Below are positions 36,625-44,523 of a DNA stretch of 64,000 bases, piece after piece (positions within the stretch are counted from its first letter, which is position 1; every line of letters begins with the position of its first letter). The position numbers and the translations under genes were made by a program. The stretch covers positions 372,001 to 436,000 of the forward strand of contig NZ_WRXL01000001.1 in NCBI RefSeq assembly GCF_010119195.1, written 5' to 3'. The notes under the pieces are model-generated. The model had not been told where the DNA came from. It worked only from the letters and a program-made list of their open reading frames with translations, and did no database searches. This DNA is from Haloarcula salina (GTDB lineage Archaea; Halobacteriota; Halobacteria; Halobacteriales; Haloarculaceae).

Positions 36625-37674
36625 TCAGAAGGAGAACGACGGCGTCGCGAGAAACGCGGTCTCGTAGCCCTCGTGACGCGACACCTGCGGCGGGGCGATC
36701 ACGTCCACGCCGACGGACGGCTCCGACGCGTCCGTCTCGACCACCGCGCCGTAGTGGTACCCGATGTCGGGGTGGACCGTCGCCGTCAGCGCGTCCTCGA
36801 AGACCGCCTCGCCGTCGGCCTCGACGCGGCCGTCGAGGGACATCATCGGGAGCGGCACGCGGTTGTACGGCGTCCGCACCGAGACGGCGAGGTACGACTG
36901 ACCGTCGTCGAGGAACGCGGCGTCCCGGAGCCACGAGGCGACGTAGACGGCGTCGCGTCCCTTGCTCGTCCCGAGGACGGTCCCCGGGAGCGCCGATACC
37001 TCGGGGGCCTGCGAGGTCGGAATCATGTCCATGTTCATCAGGTCGACGGCCCCGCGGTCGCCCTGGGTGTCGGGGAGCCGCTCGAAGGAGAGCTGCTCCA
37101 GCGTGCTCTGGCGGAAGTCGAAGTCGACGGTCGTCTCGCCCGCCTCGCCGAAGCGGCCCGAGAACGCGCCCAGCCGTCGCTCGCTCATCCCGTTGACGCG
37201 GACCGTGACCTGGTAGACGCCGTCGCCGTCGAGCGCGTAGTTGTCGCCGTAGTGGAAGCCCATGTTCTGTGAGACCATCGGCCACGGCGGCTTGTCGGCG
37301 ACCGGGTCGCCGTCGCGCTCGACGGTGATCGAGAGGCCGGCGGAGACGGGCAGGACCATCTCGGTCTCGGGATCCCAGACGGTCGCCATCAGGTGGAGGC
37401 TGTCCTCGCTCCGGATGTCGACCTTCTCAGCCGTCGTCCCCGTGACCGTCCAGAAGCGGTGGGGAAACGAGTACGTCAGTCCCACCATGTAGTCGCCGGC
37501 CTGGGCCATCCCGGCCATGCCCATCCCCTCCACGTGCGTCGGGCGGTAGGTGGCGTCGGGGCGGTCTTCGACTAGCGGCGGCGCGCGCGTCGACTGCGTG
37601 CTCAGCGACCCACACCCGGCCAGGGCCGTGATGCCGGCGAGGCCGGCCCCGGCGAGGAATCGTCGGCGGTTCAT
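36625..37674 (-). CDS. Tp34/P19-like iron-transport lipoprotein (DUF7350)
   Basis: 349 residues. Tat lipoprotein signal MNRRRFLAGAGLAGITALAGC. Two Tp34-like beta domains: the first has THVEGMGMAGMAQAG, SLHLMATVWDPETE and WPMVSQNMGFHYGDNYAL, which carry the Met and His ligands that bind iron or copper in the Tp34/P19 family; the second (about residues 190-349) has DLMNMDMIPTS and HPDIGYHYGAVV. Such proteins work beside EfeU/FTR1-type iron permeases; none is seen here. It follows a DyP-like peroxidase gene on the same strand, as in EfeUOB-type iron systems. Confidence 0.8.
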   Translation of the reverse strand: MNRRRFLAGAGLAGITALAGCGSLSTQSTRAPPLVEDRPDATYRPTHVEGMGMAGMAQAGDYMVGLTYSFPHRFWTVTGTTAEKVDIRSEDSLHLMATVWDPETEMVLPVSAGLSITVERDGDPVADKPPWPMVSQNMGFHYGDNYALDGDGVYQVTVRVNGMSERRLGAFSGRFGEAGETTVDFDFRQSTLEQLSFERLPDTQGDRGAVDLMNMDMIPTSQAPEVSALPGTVLGTSKGRDAVYVASWLRDAAFLDDGQSYLAVSVRTPYNRVPLPMMSLDGRVEADGEAVFEDALTATVHPDIGYHYGAVVETDASEPSVGVDVIAPPQVSRHEGYETAFLATPSFSF

Positions 37675-37756
37675 GGCCGTCCCTTACCGCGTCGCGTGAA
37701 AGACGGTTCTGGTACGGCGGACGAAAACACCGACCGCCGTCGGCGTGAGAAAGGGG

Positions 37757-39025
37757 CTACTTGCTCGGCGACGCCGGCGGCAGCGACCGCAACGAGCGCG
37801 GCGGAACGAGGTAGTTCCCGCGGCGCTCGACGTTCATGTACTGGAGGATGCCGTTGTTGACGCGCTGGCCCACGGCGGAGTTCTCGGCCACGTCGGTCCC
37901 GTTCATCGCCTCGCGCGTCGCGACGAAGTCGGCGATAGAGCCCTGCAGCGAGAGGAAGTGCAGGCCCGCCTGCCCGCCGTCGGTCGAGTCGAAGTCCCGG
38001 CGGAGGATGCGCGGCGAATCGTCCTCGCGGGCCGAGACCATCTTCTGGGAGTGGCCGACGACGCCGTTGCGTCGGCCGCTCTCGACCGCGTCCTCGGGGC
38101 ACTCGTCCATCCCGCTGTCGGTGCCGAGGTTCTCGCCGACGCCCTCGACGCGGTCCTCGGCGGCGTGGGCCGGACAGAACATCTTCGAGACGCGCTGGTC
38201 GCGGGAGTCCTGCTCGTACCACTGCTGGAGCTGCAGGCGGATCTTCGAGAGGTGCTGGGTCGTCCCGTCGGCGAAGGGCCCCGAGGCGACCGTCACGCGG
38301 TCCTCGGTGGCCTGGTTCCCCTTGAAGCCGGACTTGAATCCCATGAACAGCGGGGACTCCTCGGGAACCGGCTCGGAGTCGGGAACGCCCTCCACGTCCT
38401 GATTGTCGGCCGGCAGACCCGCGCCGATGAACCCCGTCCGACGGTCCGACTCGGTCAAAATGCCGTCGAACGAGGCGGTCATCTCGCGGTCGTTGGCCGT
38501 CTCTCGGGTCCCCTTCAGCGCCTCCTCGGCTTCGAGGACGACGCGCTCGTCGTCGCTCGCGAGGTGAAGCAGCGCGTCCGGCGTGTCGAAGGCCGGGTCT
38601 TCGAAGGGGGCGAGGGCCTCCGGCTCGGGGAGGTCGACGCCGGCCGGTCCCGACCCGAAGCGCTCGAAGTACGCCGGGCCGTAGCCGAGCGTGAACAGGA
38701 GCCCCTCGGTGCTCCACTCGTAGGCCCGTTCGAGGTCCCGGAGCGCCGTCTCGACCCGCTCGCGGTGGGCGTCGATCGGGGTCCCGTCGCCGGCGTAGTC
38801 GAGCAACAGCAGGACGTGGTGGCGCGGCATGCGGGGGTTGCCCGCGTCGTCGGTCGCCAGCGCGTCGTTCCAGGCGTGCTGGCGTTCCGGGAGCGTCGAC
38901 GGGTCGTCGGTCCCCTCGGGAACCGAGGCCGACCCGCGGTCGAGGCAGGCCGCCAGCGCCGCCGTCCCGCCGATGGCGACGGCGCTCTTGGCGAACTCGC
39001 GTCGGGAGATACCGCGTCCAGTCAT
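37757..39025 (-). CDS. DyP-type peroxidase-like Tat lipoprotein (DUF7405)
   Basis: 422 residues. Twin-arginine signal ISRREFAKSAVAIGGTAALAAC with a lipobox-like AAC. The body resembles deferrochelatase/peroxidase EfeB: MPRHHVLLLLDYAG at the start, RTGFIGAGLPADNQD in the middle, KIRLQLQQWYEQD, a candidate haem His in GVVGHSQKMV, and the closing RILRRDF plus GLHFLSLQG typical of DyP proteins. The usual GxxDG haem motif is not clear, so this is a divergent member whose peroxidase activity is unproven. The ATG at 39025 is preceded by an in-frame GTG. It is read before the Tp34-like gene, 82 nt away. Confidence 0.7.
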   Translation of the reverse strand: MTGRGISRREFAKSAVAIGGTAALAACLDRGSASVPEGTDDPSTLPERQHAWNDALATDDAGNPRMPRHHVLLLLDYAGDGTPIDAHRERVETALRDLERAYEWSTEGLLFTLGYGPAYFERFGSGPAGVDLPEPEALAPFEDPAFDTPDALLHLASDDERVVLEAEEALKGTRETANDREMTASFDGILTESDRRTGFIGAGLPADNQDVEGVPDSEPVPEESPLFMGFKSGFKGNQATEDRVTVASGPFADGTTQHLSKIRLQLQQWYEQDSRDQRVSKMFCPAHAAEDRVEGVGENLGTDSGMDECPEDAVESGRRNGVVGHSQKMVSAREDDSPRILRRDFDSTDGGQAGLHFLSLQGSIADFVATREAMNGTDVAENSAVGQRVNNGILQYMNVERRGNYLVPPRSLRSLPPASPSK

Positions 39026-39112
39026 CACCCGCCCTAGGGACTATCCCCTCTTATGCGGTTGTGGTACAGCGCTCGAAAAGCGTACTCGTGGCCCACTCGC
39101 CGATGAGCCGCG

Positions 39113-39613
39113 TTAGCTCTCTAGCAAGCCGTCGAGCAGCCGTTCGAAGCGGTCAGACAGCCGCTCGGGAGTCGAGGGTTCGACCCGCCGGAGGAGGGCG
39201 GCCGTCGCCGCTGGTCGACGGAGCGCCAGCGTCACCGCGCCGCCGTCGCGGCGCTTCTCGACGACGCCGCTGTCGACGAGGCCGTCGAGGTGATGTTCGA
39301 GCGTGCTGCGAGCGATACCGAGGCCGTCCGCGACCGCACCGGGCTGTGCCGTCTCTCGTTCGAGGAGCGCGATCAGCACGTCCCGGGCGGTCTCGCGGCG
39401 CAGGAAGGCGATGGTGCGGCGCTCCCAGGGGTCGTACGACGCGCCGTAGTAGTGCGTGCGGCCGTTGACCGCCTCGCGGCGGACGCCGTCCAGGCGGTCG
39501 AGGTGGTACTGCACCTGCCCCGTCGCGAGGTCGAGCGCGCGGGTCAGTTCTCGGAAGTGGACGCCGGGGTTGGCGTCGATGTGCTCGCGGATGCGGGCTC
39601 TGGTCTCGCTCAC
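39113..39613 (-). CDS. Double winged-helix transcriptional regulator
   Basis: 166 residues with two winged helices: ARIREHIDANPGVHFRELTRALDL... GQVQYHLDRLDGV (residues 5-45) and TARDVLIALLERETAQPGAVADGLGIARSTLEHHLDGLVDSGVVEKRRDG (about 75-125). The wings are of the ArsR/MarR-like archaeal type with a hydrophobic RTHYYGASYDPWERR linker. Its ATG overlaps the stop of a small membrane protein gene (ATGA), and that gene lies upstream in the same operon: a membrane partner plus cytoplasmic regulator is a recurrent haloarchaeal pair. Confidence 0.85.
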   Translation of the reverse strand: MSETRARIREHIDANPGVHFRELTRALDLATGQVQYHLDRLDGVRREAVNGRTHYYGASYDPWERRTIAFLRRETARDVLIALLERETAQPGAVADGLGIARSTLEHHLDGLVDSGVVEKRRDGGAVTLALRRPAATAALLRRVEPSTPERLSDRFERLLDGLLES

Positions 39614-39948
39614 AGTTCACCCTCGTCGAGCCGTTTCTCGACCGACCGCGTGTAGTACACCGCCGCGAGGACCAGCGCGACGAAGACGGTGTCGAGCGCG
39701 TGTTCGATCAGGTGGTGCGTCTCGGCGGAGACCATCGCCGCGCTCGACCCCAGGGCGACGAGCGGGCGGGCGAGCAGCGCCGCGAGCGCGACGACGACGA
39801 GCAGATACGAGCGCGATCGGCGTCGGCGATACGCGACCACCGCGAGGCCACAGAGCGCCGCCCCGGCCAGCGTCGAGACGAGGAGGACGGCGGCAATGTC
39901 GGCGTGGAACCCGCCGAGGTGTCCCCCGACGTGGGCGGGCCGGATCAT
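39610..39948 (-). CDS. Four-helix membrane partner of the regulator (DUF7521-like)
   Basis: 112 residues with four hydrophobic helices (about 10-34, 45-60, 63-80 and 85-103). ADIAAVLLVSTLAGAALCG and HLIEHALDTVFVALVLAAVYY resemble the DUF7521 family, which is nearly always encoded next to a double winged-helix protein. Overlaps the regulator start (ATGA). Inferred role: membrane sensor or anti-regulator. A longer frame exists upstream but the ATG at 39948 gives the family length. Confidence 0.75.
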   Translation of the reverse strand: MIRPAHVGGHLGGFHADIAAVLLVSTLAGAALCGLAVVAYRRRRSRSYLLVVVALAALLARPLVALGSSAAMVSAETHHLIEHALDTVFVALVLAAVYYTRSVEKRLDEGEL

Positions 39949-39998
39949 GGTCGGGCTACGACCTCGACGTGCCTCAGTCGTTCGGTCCGGCACGACTT

Positions 39999-40006
39999 TT
40001 TTATCG
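39999..40006 (+). promoter_or_regulatory. TATA box of the RimK-like gene
   Basis: TTTTATCG centred 25 nt before the ATG at 40027. Confidence 0.5.
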
Positions 40007-40026
40007 GACCGCTGAGATGTGGCGGT

Positions 40027-40749
40027 ATGGACCGCATCGGCTTCATCTGCGAGCCGGGCCATCCGGTGTTCAGCGACGTCGCGGAGCGCCTCTCCGCGCG
40101 GGGGTTCGACGTCCGATTCTTCCGCCCCGGCGACCCGATTCCCGAAGCCGACATCGACGACCTGACGGCGCTCGTCAACGAGAAAATCCGCCCCGAGTCT
40201 TTCCGGGCGCTCCACTACGCCGACCGGACCGGCGTCGAGACGTGGAACGGCTTCTTCGCGACGACGGCGCTGTCCTGCCGGCTGGTCGCCTTACACGGGC
40301 TGGAGCGCGTGGGCTGTCGGGTCCCGGCGGTCTGGTTCGAGAAGCCCGACTGCGAGTACGTCGCCAGGACCCGCTACAGCTGGGGCGGCGTGCCAACGAT
40401 GGGGGTCGAGGGCGACTTCTACCAGGAGCGGATCCGGGCAGAGCCGGTCGAGTACAAGTACTACGCGGTCAACGACGGCCGCGAAACCCACCTCCGCGCG
40501 CTCCGGGTCCGCTCGAAGCTCACCGGCCCGAAGGCGGTCGTCGCCGAGGAGACCGTCGAGGTGACGCTCGCCGCCCGCGTCCGCGAACTGCTGGACCGGT
40601 TCGACGCGCGGGCGCTCGGCGTGGACTTCATCCAGGGCGACGACGAGTACTACGCGGTCGACGCCAACCCCGCACCGACCTTCGCCGGAACCGGGATGGA
40701 GCGACGCATCGCGGATTCCGTGGCCTCGCTGACCACCATCGGGGCTTGA
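40027..40749 (+). CDS. RimK-like ATP-grasp protein
   Basis: 240 residues. The N-terminal Rossmann-like RIGFICEPGHPVFSDVA and VRFFRPGDPIPEADID are pre-ATP-grasp elements; the ligase half carries EYKYYAVNDGRETHLRALRV, the metal-binding LGVDFIQGDDEYYAVDANPAPTF (DANPAP in place of EVNxxPG), and a short tail. It is smaller than RimK (about 300) and has no obvious ATP-lysine GGKG loop, so catalysis needs checking. An upstream frame is open, but the TATA box at 39999-40006 and the ATG at 40027 fix the start. Divergent from the membrane regulator pair; substrate unknown. Confidence 0.75.
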   Translation: MDRIGFICEPGHPVFSDVAERLSARGFDVRFFRPGDPIPEADIDDLTALVNEKIRPESFRALHYADRTGVETWNGFFATTALSCRLVALHGLERVGCRVPAVWFEKPDCEYVARTRYSWGGVPTMGVEGDFYQERIRAEPVEYKYYAVNDGRETHLRALRVRSKLTGPKAVVAEETVEVTLAARVRELLDRFDARALGVDFIQGDDEYYAVDANPAPTFAGTGMERRIADSVASLTTIGA

Positions 40750-40788
40750 GACTGACCGGAGAATCAGCCGAGGAGAGTATACGTTGTT

Positions 40789-40799
40789 CTACACTGTAG
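40789..40799. repeat. Short perfect palindrome upstream of proS
   Basis: CTACACTGTAG, 5-nt arms around a single C, about 165 nt before the proS ATG and just after the RimK-like gene. It could be an operator or a small RNA hairpin; only one copy was noticed. Confidence 0.35.
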
Positions 40800-40923
40800 T
40801 ACACAGAGCCGCGCGCCTCGCTCCGTCGCGGACGCCGGTGATGGTGACGACGCCGGCGTCGCCGGCGTGCCTGCGGGACGATCGAACCGCCGACACCGGT
40901 CGCCGCGGCCACCCTTCGGGGAG

Positions 40924-40930
40924 TTTATTA
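40924..40930 (+). promoter_or_regulatory. TATA box of proS
   Basis: TTTATTA centred 28 nt before the ATG at 40955; leaderless start. Confidence 0.6.
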
Positions 40931-40954
40931 GCGCCGTGGGCCACGACTCACCTA

Positions 40955-42409
40955 ATGAGCGGCGAGCAGGAACTCGGCATCACCGAGAGCAAGGAGCATT
41001 CACCCGGCGAGTGGTACGCCGAGGTCGTCCAGAAGGCCGGCCTCGCCGACTACGCCCCGATGGGCGGGTTCATCGTCACGCGACCGCGCGGCTACGCCAT
41101 CTGGGAGCGAATCCAGGACAACCTCGACGGCTGGTTCAAGGACACCGGCGTCACGAACGCCTACTTCCCGATGTTCATCCCCGAGAGCTACCTCGAACGG
41201 GAGAAGGACATCGTCGAGGGGTTCGACCCGGAAGTCGCGTGGGTGACCAAGGGCGGCCACGAAGAACTCGAAGAGCCGCTGGCCGTCCGGCCCACAAGCG
41301 AGTCGATCATCGCGCCCTTCATGGCCGACTGGATCCGCTCGCACCGCGACCTCCCGATGCAGCTGAACCAGTGGTGTTCGGTCGTTCGGTGGGAGGCCAC
41401 CGAGACCAAGCCGTTCTTCCGCACCAAGGAGTTCCTCTGGCAGGAGGGCCACACCGCCCACGCCGACGAAGACGGTGCGTGGGAGGAGACGATGACGCGA
41501 CTGGACCAGTACGCTCGCCTCTACGAGGAAGTCATGGCGATGCCGCCGCTGAAGGGGCGCAAGCCGCCCCACGACAAGTTCCCCGGCGCGCACACGACGA
41601 CCACCGTCGAGACGCTGATGCCCGACGGTAAGACCGTGCAGGCCGCCACGTCGCACTACCTCGGGACCTCCTTCGCCGAGGCGTTCGACATCACCTACGC
41701 CGACGCCGACGAGGAGGACACGCTGGCGCACACCACGTCGTGGGGGCTGTCCTGGCGCGCGATGGGCGCGCTCATCATGACCCACTCCGACGACCAGGGC
41801 CTCGTGCTCCCGCCCGCGCTCGCGCCCGACCAGGTCGTCGTCGTCCCCATCTGGCAGGAGGACAACAAGGACGAGGTCGTCGAGTACGCCGCGGACCTCG
41901 CCGCCGAACTCGACGAGGCCGGCGTCCGCGTCGAACTGGACGACCGCGAGCACCGCAATCCCGGCTTCAAGTACAACGAACACGAGCTCCACGGCGTCCC
42001 GCTCCGCGTCGAGATCGGTCCCCACGAGGTCGACGACGGCGAGGCGACGCTCGTCCACCGCCCCGACGGCGAGAACGCGACCGTCGACCGCGAGGACATC
42101 GCCGAGACGGTCGAAGAGCACCTCGACACCGTCCACGCGAAGCTCTACGCCGAGGCCGAGGAGACGCTGGAGGGCGAGATCCGCGAGGCCGAGTCCCGCG
42201 AGGAGATCCTCGGCACCATCGGTCAGCACGGCGGCTACGTCAAGGCAGGGTGGTGCGGCGACGAGGACTGCGAGGAGCCCATCAAGGAGGCCATCGCCGC
42301 CGAGATCGTGATGGTCCCGCTCGACCGCGACGAGGAGCCGATCCACGACGACTGCGCCATCTGCGGCGAGGACGCAGAAGAGACGGCGTACTTCGCCAAG
42401 AGCTACTGA
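40955..42409 (+). CDS. proS: Prolyl-tRNA synthetase, archaeal/eukaryotic type
   Basis: 484-residue class II synthetase that attaches proline to tRNA-Pro. Motifs: PMGGFIVTRPRGYAIWERI (motif 1 region), RPTSESIIAPFMADWI and VVRWEATETKPFFRTKEFLWQEGHTAH (motif 2), GTSFAEAFDI and TSWGLSWRAMGALIMTHSDDQGLVLP (motif 3 with its Arg). Anticodon domain follows; the end has a zinc-binding CGDEDCEEPI and CAICGEDAEE and the family's C-terminal YFAKSY with a terminal Tyr. All standard for the archaeal type, which has no editing INS domain. The ATG at 40955 is set by the TATA box. The last ten codons and the terminator are repeated just downstream. Confidence 0.97.
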   Translation: MSGEQELGITESKEHSPGEWYAEVVQKAGLADYAPMGGFIVTRPRGYAIWERIQDNLDGWFKDTGVTNAYFPMFIPESYLEREKDIVEGFDPEVAWVTKGGHEELEEPLAVRPTSESIIAPFMADWIRSHRDLPMQLNQWCSVVRWEATETKPFFRTKEFLWQEGHTAHADEDGAWEETMTRLDQYARLYEEVMAMPPLKGRKPPHDKFPGAHTTTTVETLMPDGKTVQAATSHYLGTSFAEAFDITYADADEEDTLAHTTSWGLSWRAMGALIMTHSDDQGLVLPPALAPDQVVVVPIWQEDNKDEVVEYAADLAAELDEAGVRVELDDREHRNPGFKYNEHELHGVPLRVEIGPHEVDDGEATLVHRPDGENATVDREDIAETVEEHLDTVHAKLYAEAEETLEGEIREAESREEILGTIGQHGGYVKAGWCGDEDCEEPIKEAIAAEIVMVPLDRDEEPIHDDCAICGEDAEETAYFAKSY

Positions 42410-42410
42410 A

Positions 42411-42442
42411 CGGCCCCGAGCGAAGCGAGGGGCCGCAGTTTT
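42411..42442 (+). terminator. Hairpin terminator of proS (first copy)
   Basis: Perfect 7-bp stem CGGCCCC/GGGGCCG with an 11-nt loop, followed within 3 nt by TTTT, starting 2 nt after the proS stop. A second T-run follows at 42451-42454. Confidence 0.65.
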
Positions 42443-42541
42443 CGCCGACGTTTTGCGACGAGCGGTGCGCGAGTTCCGCGAGCGCACCCGAGGAAGTAAA
42501 AGGTCGGACCGAGACAGCGTACTTCGCCAAGAGCTACTGAA

Positions 42542-42573
42542 CGGCCCCGAGCGAAGCGAGGGGCCGCAGTTTT
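42542..42573 (+). terminator. Hairpin terminator (duplicate copy)
   Basis: Same stem, loop and T-run as the first copy, shifted by exactly 131 nt as part of the tandem duplication. Confidence 0.6.
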
Positions 42574-42628
42574 CGCCGACGTTTTGCGACGAGCGGTGCG
42601 CGAGTTCCGCGAGCGTAGCCAGCGGCGC

Positions 42629-43585
42629 TCAGGCAACTCGGTCCAGGAAGTCCTCGGCCGCCCGTTCGCCCCGTTCGAGCAGGTCCTCGATGAACCGCGG
42701 GTCGCGGTCCAGTTTCGAGGAGGGGGTGTCGTCTCTGGTGAGGTGGAGGCGGCGGATCTCGACGTGTTTGTACTCGTCCGGGAGATATCCCCTGTCAACC
42801 CACTCGTTGACCGTCTCGATGAAGTCGAGTTCCTGATTCAGGGAGATGTTGCCGGCCAGTTCCTGCCGGCGGTCGGTGATCTCCCCCAGCGAGGTGGGGA
42901 CGCCGTCGTAGGTCTGTGGCTCGATCTGGACGACCCAGAGTTCGTCGGGCTTGGGCCGCTCGCTGGCCAGGAACTCCTTGACCGGCGGATTCTGCGAGTA
43001 CAGGCCGTCCCAGTGCCAGTGGCCGTTCATCTCGACGGCCTCGTATAGCAGCGGGTGCGCGGCAGAGGCGAGCACCGTTTCGGGGGTGACAGCGTCGTCC
43101 GTGAAGGTCTCGAACTCGCCGCTGTTGAGGTCCACCGCGCCGACGGTCACGTGTGGCGGGGCCTCGGCCGCGAGCGCGTCGAACTCGTCGAAGTCGATGT
43201 GGCGGTCGAGCAGGTCGAGGTACCAGTCGTGGCCCGCGTTGCCCGGCACCGCGTACGGCGAGACGTCCGGGACGGGGACCATGAGCTGTCGGAGGCGCGA
43301 GCGCCAGACGAGCGACTCGTTGAGCAGGAACTCGCCTGGGTCGGTCGCGGCCACGTCGCACCAGACCTCGTCCAGCAGGGCCGCCGCGCGATCTGGGCCG
43401 TTGCTGAGCAGGCCGTACCACGCGGTGACCGCACAGAGCGCCCCGCCGGAGGTCCCGCTCAGTCCGACGAGATCGTAGTCGGCGTCGACGGCGGGGAGCA
43501 GTCGCTTCAGCGCGCCGGCCGTGAACGCGGTGTGACTCCCGCCGCCCTGACAGGCGATCGCGACACGTCGACCCAGAGCACTCAT
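42629..43585 (-). CDS. Patatin-like phospholipase/acyl hydrolase
   Basis: 318-residue patatin domain. Oxyanion glycines in ACQGGGSHTAFTAGAL near residue 13, nucleophile Ser in GLSGTSGGALCAVTAW (GxSxG) near 46, and the Asp of the dyad in HWHWDGLYSQNPPVKEF near 192 (DGL in place of DGG/DGA). Ser-Asp dyad complete. These enzymes cleave acyl esters; archaeal lipids are ethers, so the substrate may be a storage or exogenous ester or a thioester. No signal peptide. It is convergent with proS. Confidence 0.92.
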   Translation of the reverse strand: MSALGRRVAIACQGGGSHTAFTAGALKRLLPAVDADYDLVGLSGTSGGALCAVTAWYGLLSNGPDRAAALLDEVWCDVAATDPGEFLLNESLVWRSRLRQLMVPVPDVSPYAVPGNAGHDWYLDLLDRHIDFDEFDALAAEAPPHVTVGAVDLNSGEFETFTDDAVTPETVLASAAHPLLYEAVEMNGHWHWDGLYSQNPPVKEFLASERPKPDELWVVQIEPQTYDGVPTSLGEITDRRQELAGNISLNQELDFIETVNEWVDRGYLPDEYKHVEIRRLHLTRDDTPSSKLDRDPRFIEDLLERGERAAEDFLDRVA

Positions 43586-43957
43586 GGTTTAATTCAGCTA
43601 CGAGCGCCTCGTACAGATAGCTACCGTCCGCGCGAAGGAAGGATGGGGTCGGGGAGCGTGTGACGTTTTCTCCGTGCCCCCGGTGACCAGTCATGCCCCT
43701 ACGTATATAAATCGGCGTCAGACTGCAGTCATACAAACGGCAACCGGCGAACAAATGCCGTCGTGGGAACAGGTATTTCAGGGCGGTCGGTGCCCGCGCT
43801 CGAACGCCGTTTCAGTGACCCACGCCCGTACAGGCGGAGATATCGACAGGAAGTGTAAGTTTCCGATGTATTATTACCTAGTATGTTCCGTGTCGACGGC
43901 GCGGACGGTATCTCCGGGACCGGTACGACTTTATGCCGTAGTGTGTTAACTAATGGC
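43586..43957. other. 372-nt intergenic region with a regulated-looking promoter
   Basis: Between the patatin and CBS genes. On the plus strand a strong TATA-like GTATATAAAT (43703-43712) is followed 17 nt later by the perfect 10-nt palindrome GACTGCAGTC at 43721-43730, near where transcription would start. An ATG at 43755 opens a 64-codon frame (MPSWEQVFQGGRC...) with five cysteines and no recognisable family; I do not trust it as a gene. It may also be a noncoding RNA or a long leader. Confidence 0.4.
43929..43935 (+). promoter_or_regulatory. TATA box of the CBS gene
   Basis: CTTTATG centred 26 nt before the ATG at 43958. Confidence 0.5.
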
Positions 43958-44371
43958 ATGGACGACGTGTTTGTCGGACGACTCATGTCCGCCCCGGTGT
44001 CGAGTGTCGACGCGGAGACCGACGCGAACGAAGCGGCGCGCCTGATGCTTCAGGAGAACATCAGTTCGGTCGCGGTCGTCGACGACGACGGCGACCTCGA
44101 GGGGATCCTGACCTCGACTGACTTCGTGCAAATCGCGGCCCGGGACGGGGCCAGCGCGGAGGTCGCCGTCGCGACGCACATGTCGAGCGACCCCGTCACG
44201 GTGACGGTCAACGATTCGATCGTCGAGGCGGCGGACCTGATGCTCGAACACGGCGTACACCACCTCCCGGTCGTCGACGAAACCGAGGGACTCGTCGGGA
44301 TGCTGACGACCACCGATCTCACGGCCTACGTGTCGGGACTCGAGGTCAGATCCCCGCCGACGCTCGCGTGA
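43958..44371 (+). CDS. Two-CBS-domain protein
   Basis: 137 residues, a Bateman pair of CBS domains: VGRLMSAPVSSVDAETDAN... ISSVAVVDDDGDLEGILTSTDFVQIA (about 6-65) and VATHMSSDPVTVTVNDSI... VHHLPVVDETEGLVGMLTTTDLTAYV (about 72-130). Such stand-alone modules bind adenylates and signal energy state. The ATG at 43958 is set by the TATA box. It precedes gltB by 152 nt but has its own promoter; partner unknown. Confidence 0.9.
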   Translation: MDDVFVGRLMSAPVSSVDAETDANEAARLMLQENISSVAVVDDDGDLEGILTSTDFVQIAARDGASAEVAVATHMSSDPVTVTVNDSIVEAADLMLEHGVHHLPVVDETEGLVGMLTTTDLTAYVSGLEVRSPPTLA

Positions 44372-44420
44372 CCGCCCGGAATCGCTAGCCGGCGGGACCA
44401 CACGGATAAACCCCGAATCA

Positions 44421-44484
44421 CACTAAATAATCGTTAGGAATATATATGGCTTAATGTGGGGTTAAACAACACTAATACCATTAG
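44421..44484. promoter_or_regulatory. Paired CTAA-TTAG sites before gltB
   Basis: Two similar elements: CACTAAATAATCGTTAGGA (44421-44439) and CACTAATACCATTAGGA (44470-44486). The second contains the perfect palindrome CTAAT-ACC-ATTAG at 44472-44484, ending 10 nt before the TATA box. The layout suggests an operator pair for a dimeric regulator of glutamate synthase. The protein is unknown. Confidence 0.45.
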
Positions 44485-44493
44485 GAGTACCCT

Positions 44494-44500
44494 CTTATAG
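44494..44500 (+). promoter_or_regulatory. TATA box of gltB
   Basis: CTTATAG centred 27 nt before the ATG at 44524; leaderless start. Confidence 0.5.
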
Positions 44501-44523
44501 GGGCACGCCTAGTCCCCGGACAC

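Larger units (their letters stand above)
42380..42615 (+). repeat. Tandem duplication of the proS 3' end and terminator
   Basis: Two 105-nt units, 42380-42484 and 42511-42615, with one mismatch (G at 42385, A at 42516), separated by 26 nt. Each unit holds the codons for the last residues of ProS, TGA, and the hairpin terminator. The first is the real end of proS; the second is a leftover that cannot be translated in frame with a start. Confidence 0.9.

Noticed and set aside
43755-43949. A 64-codon frame downstream of the strong promoter near 43703
   Set aside because: No family, no homologue I recognise and unusual composition for a haloarchaeal protein (basic, five Cys); kept only as a finding about the promoter.
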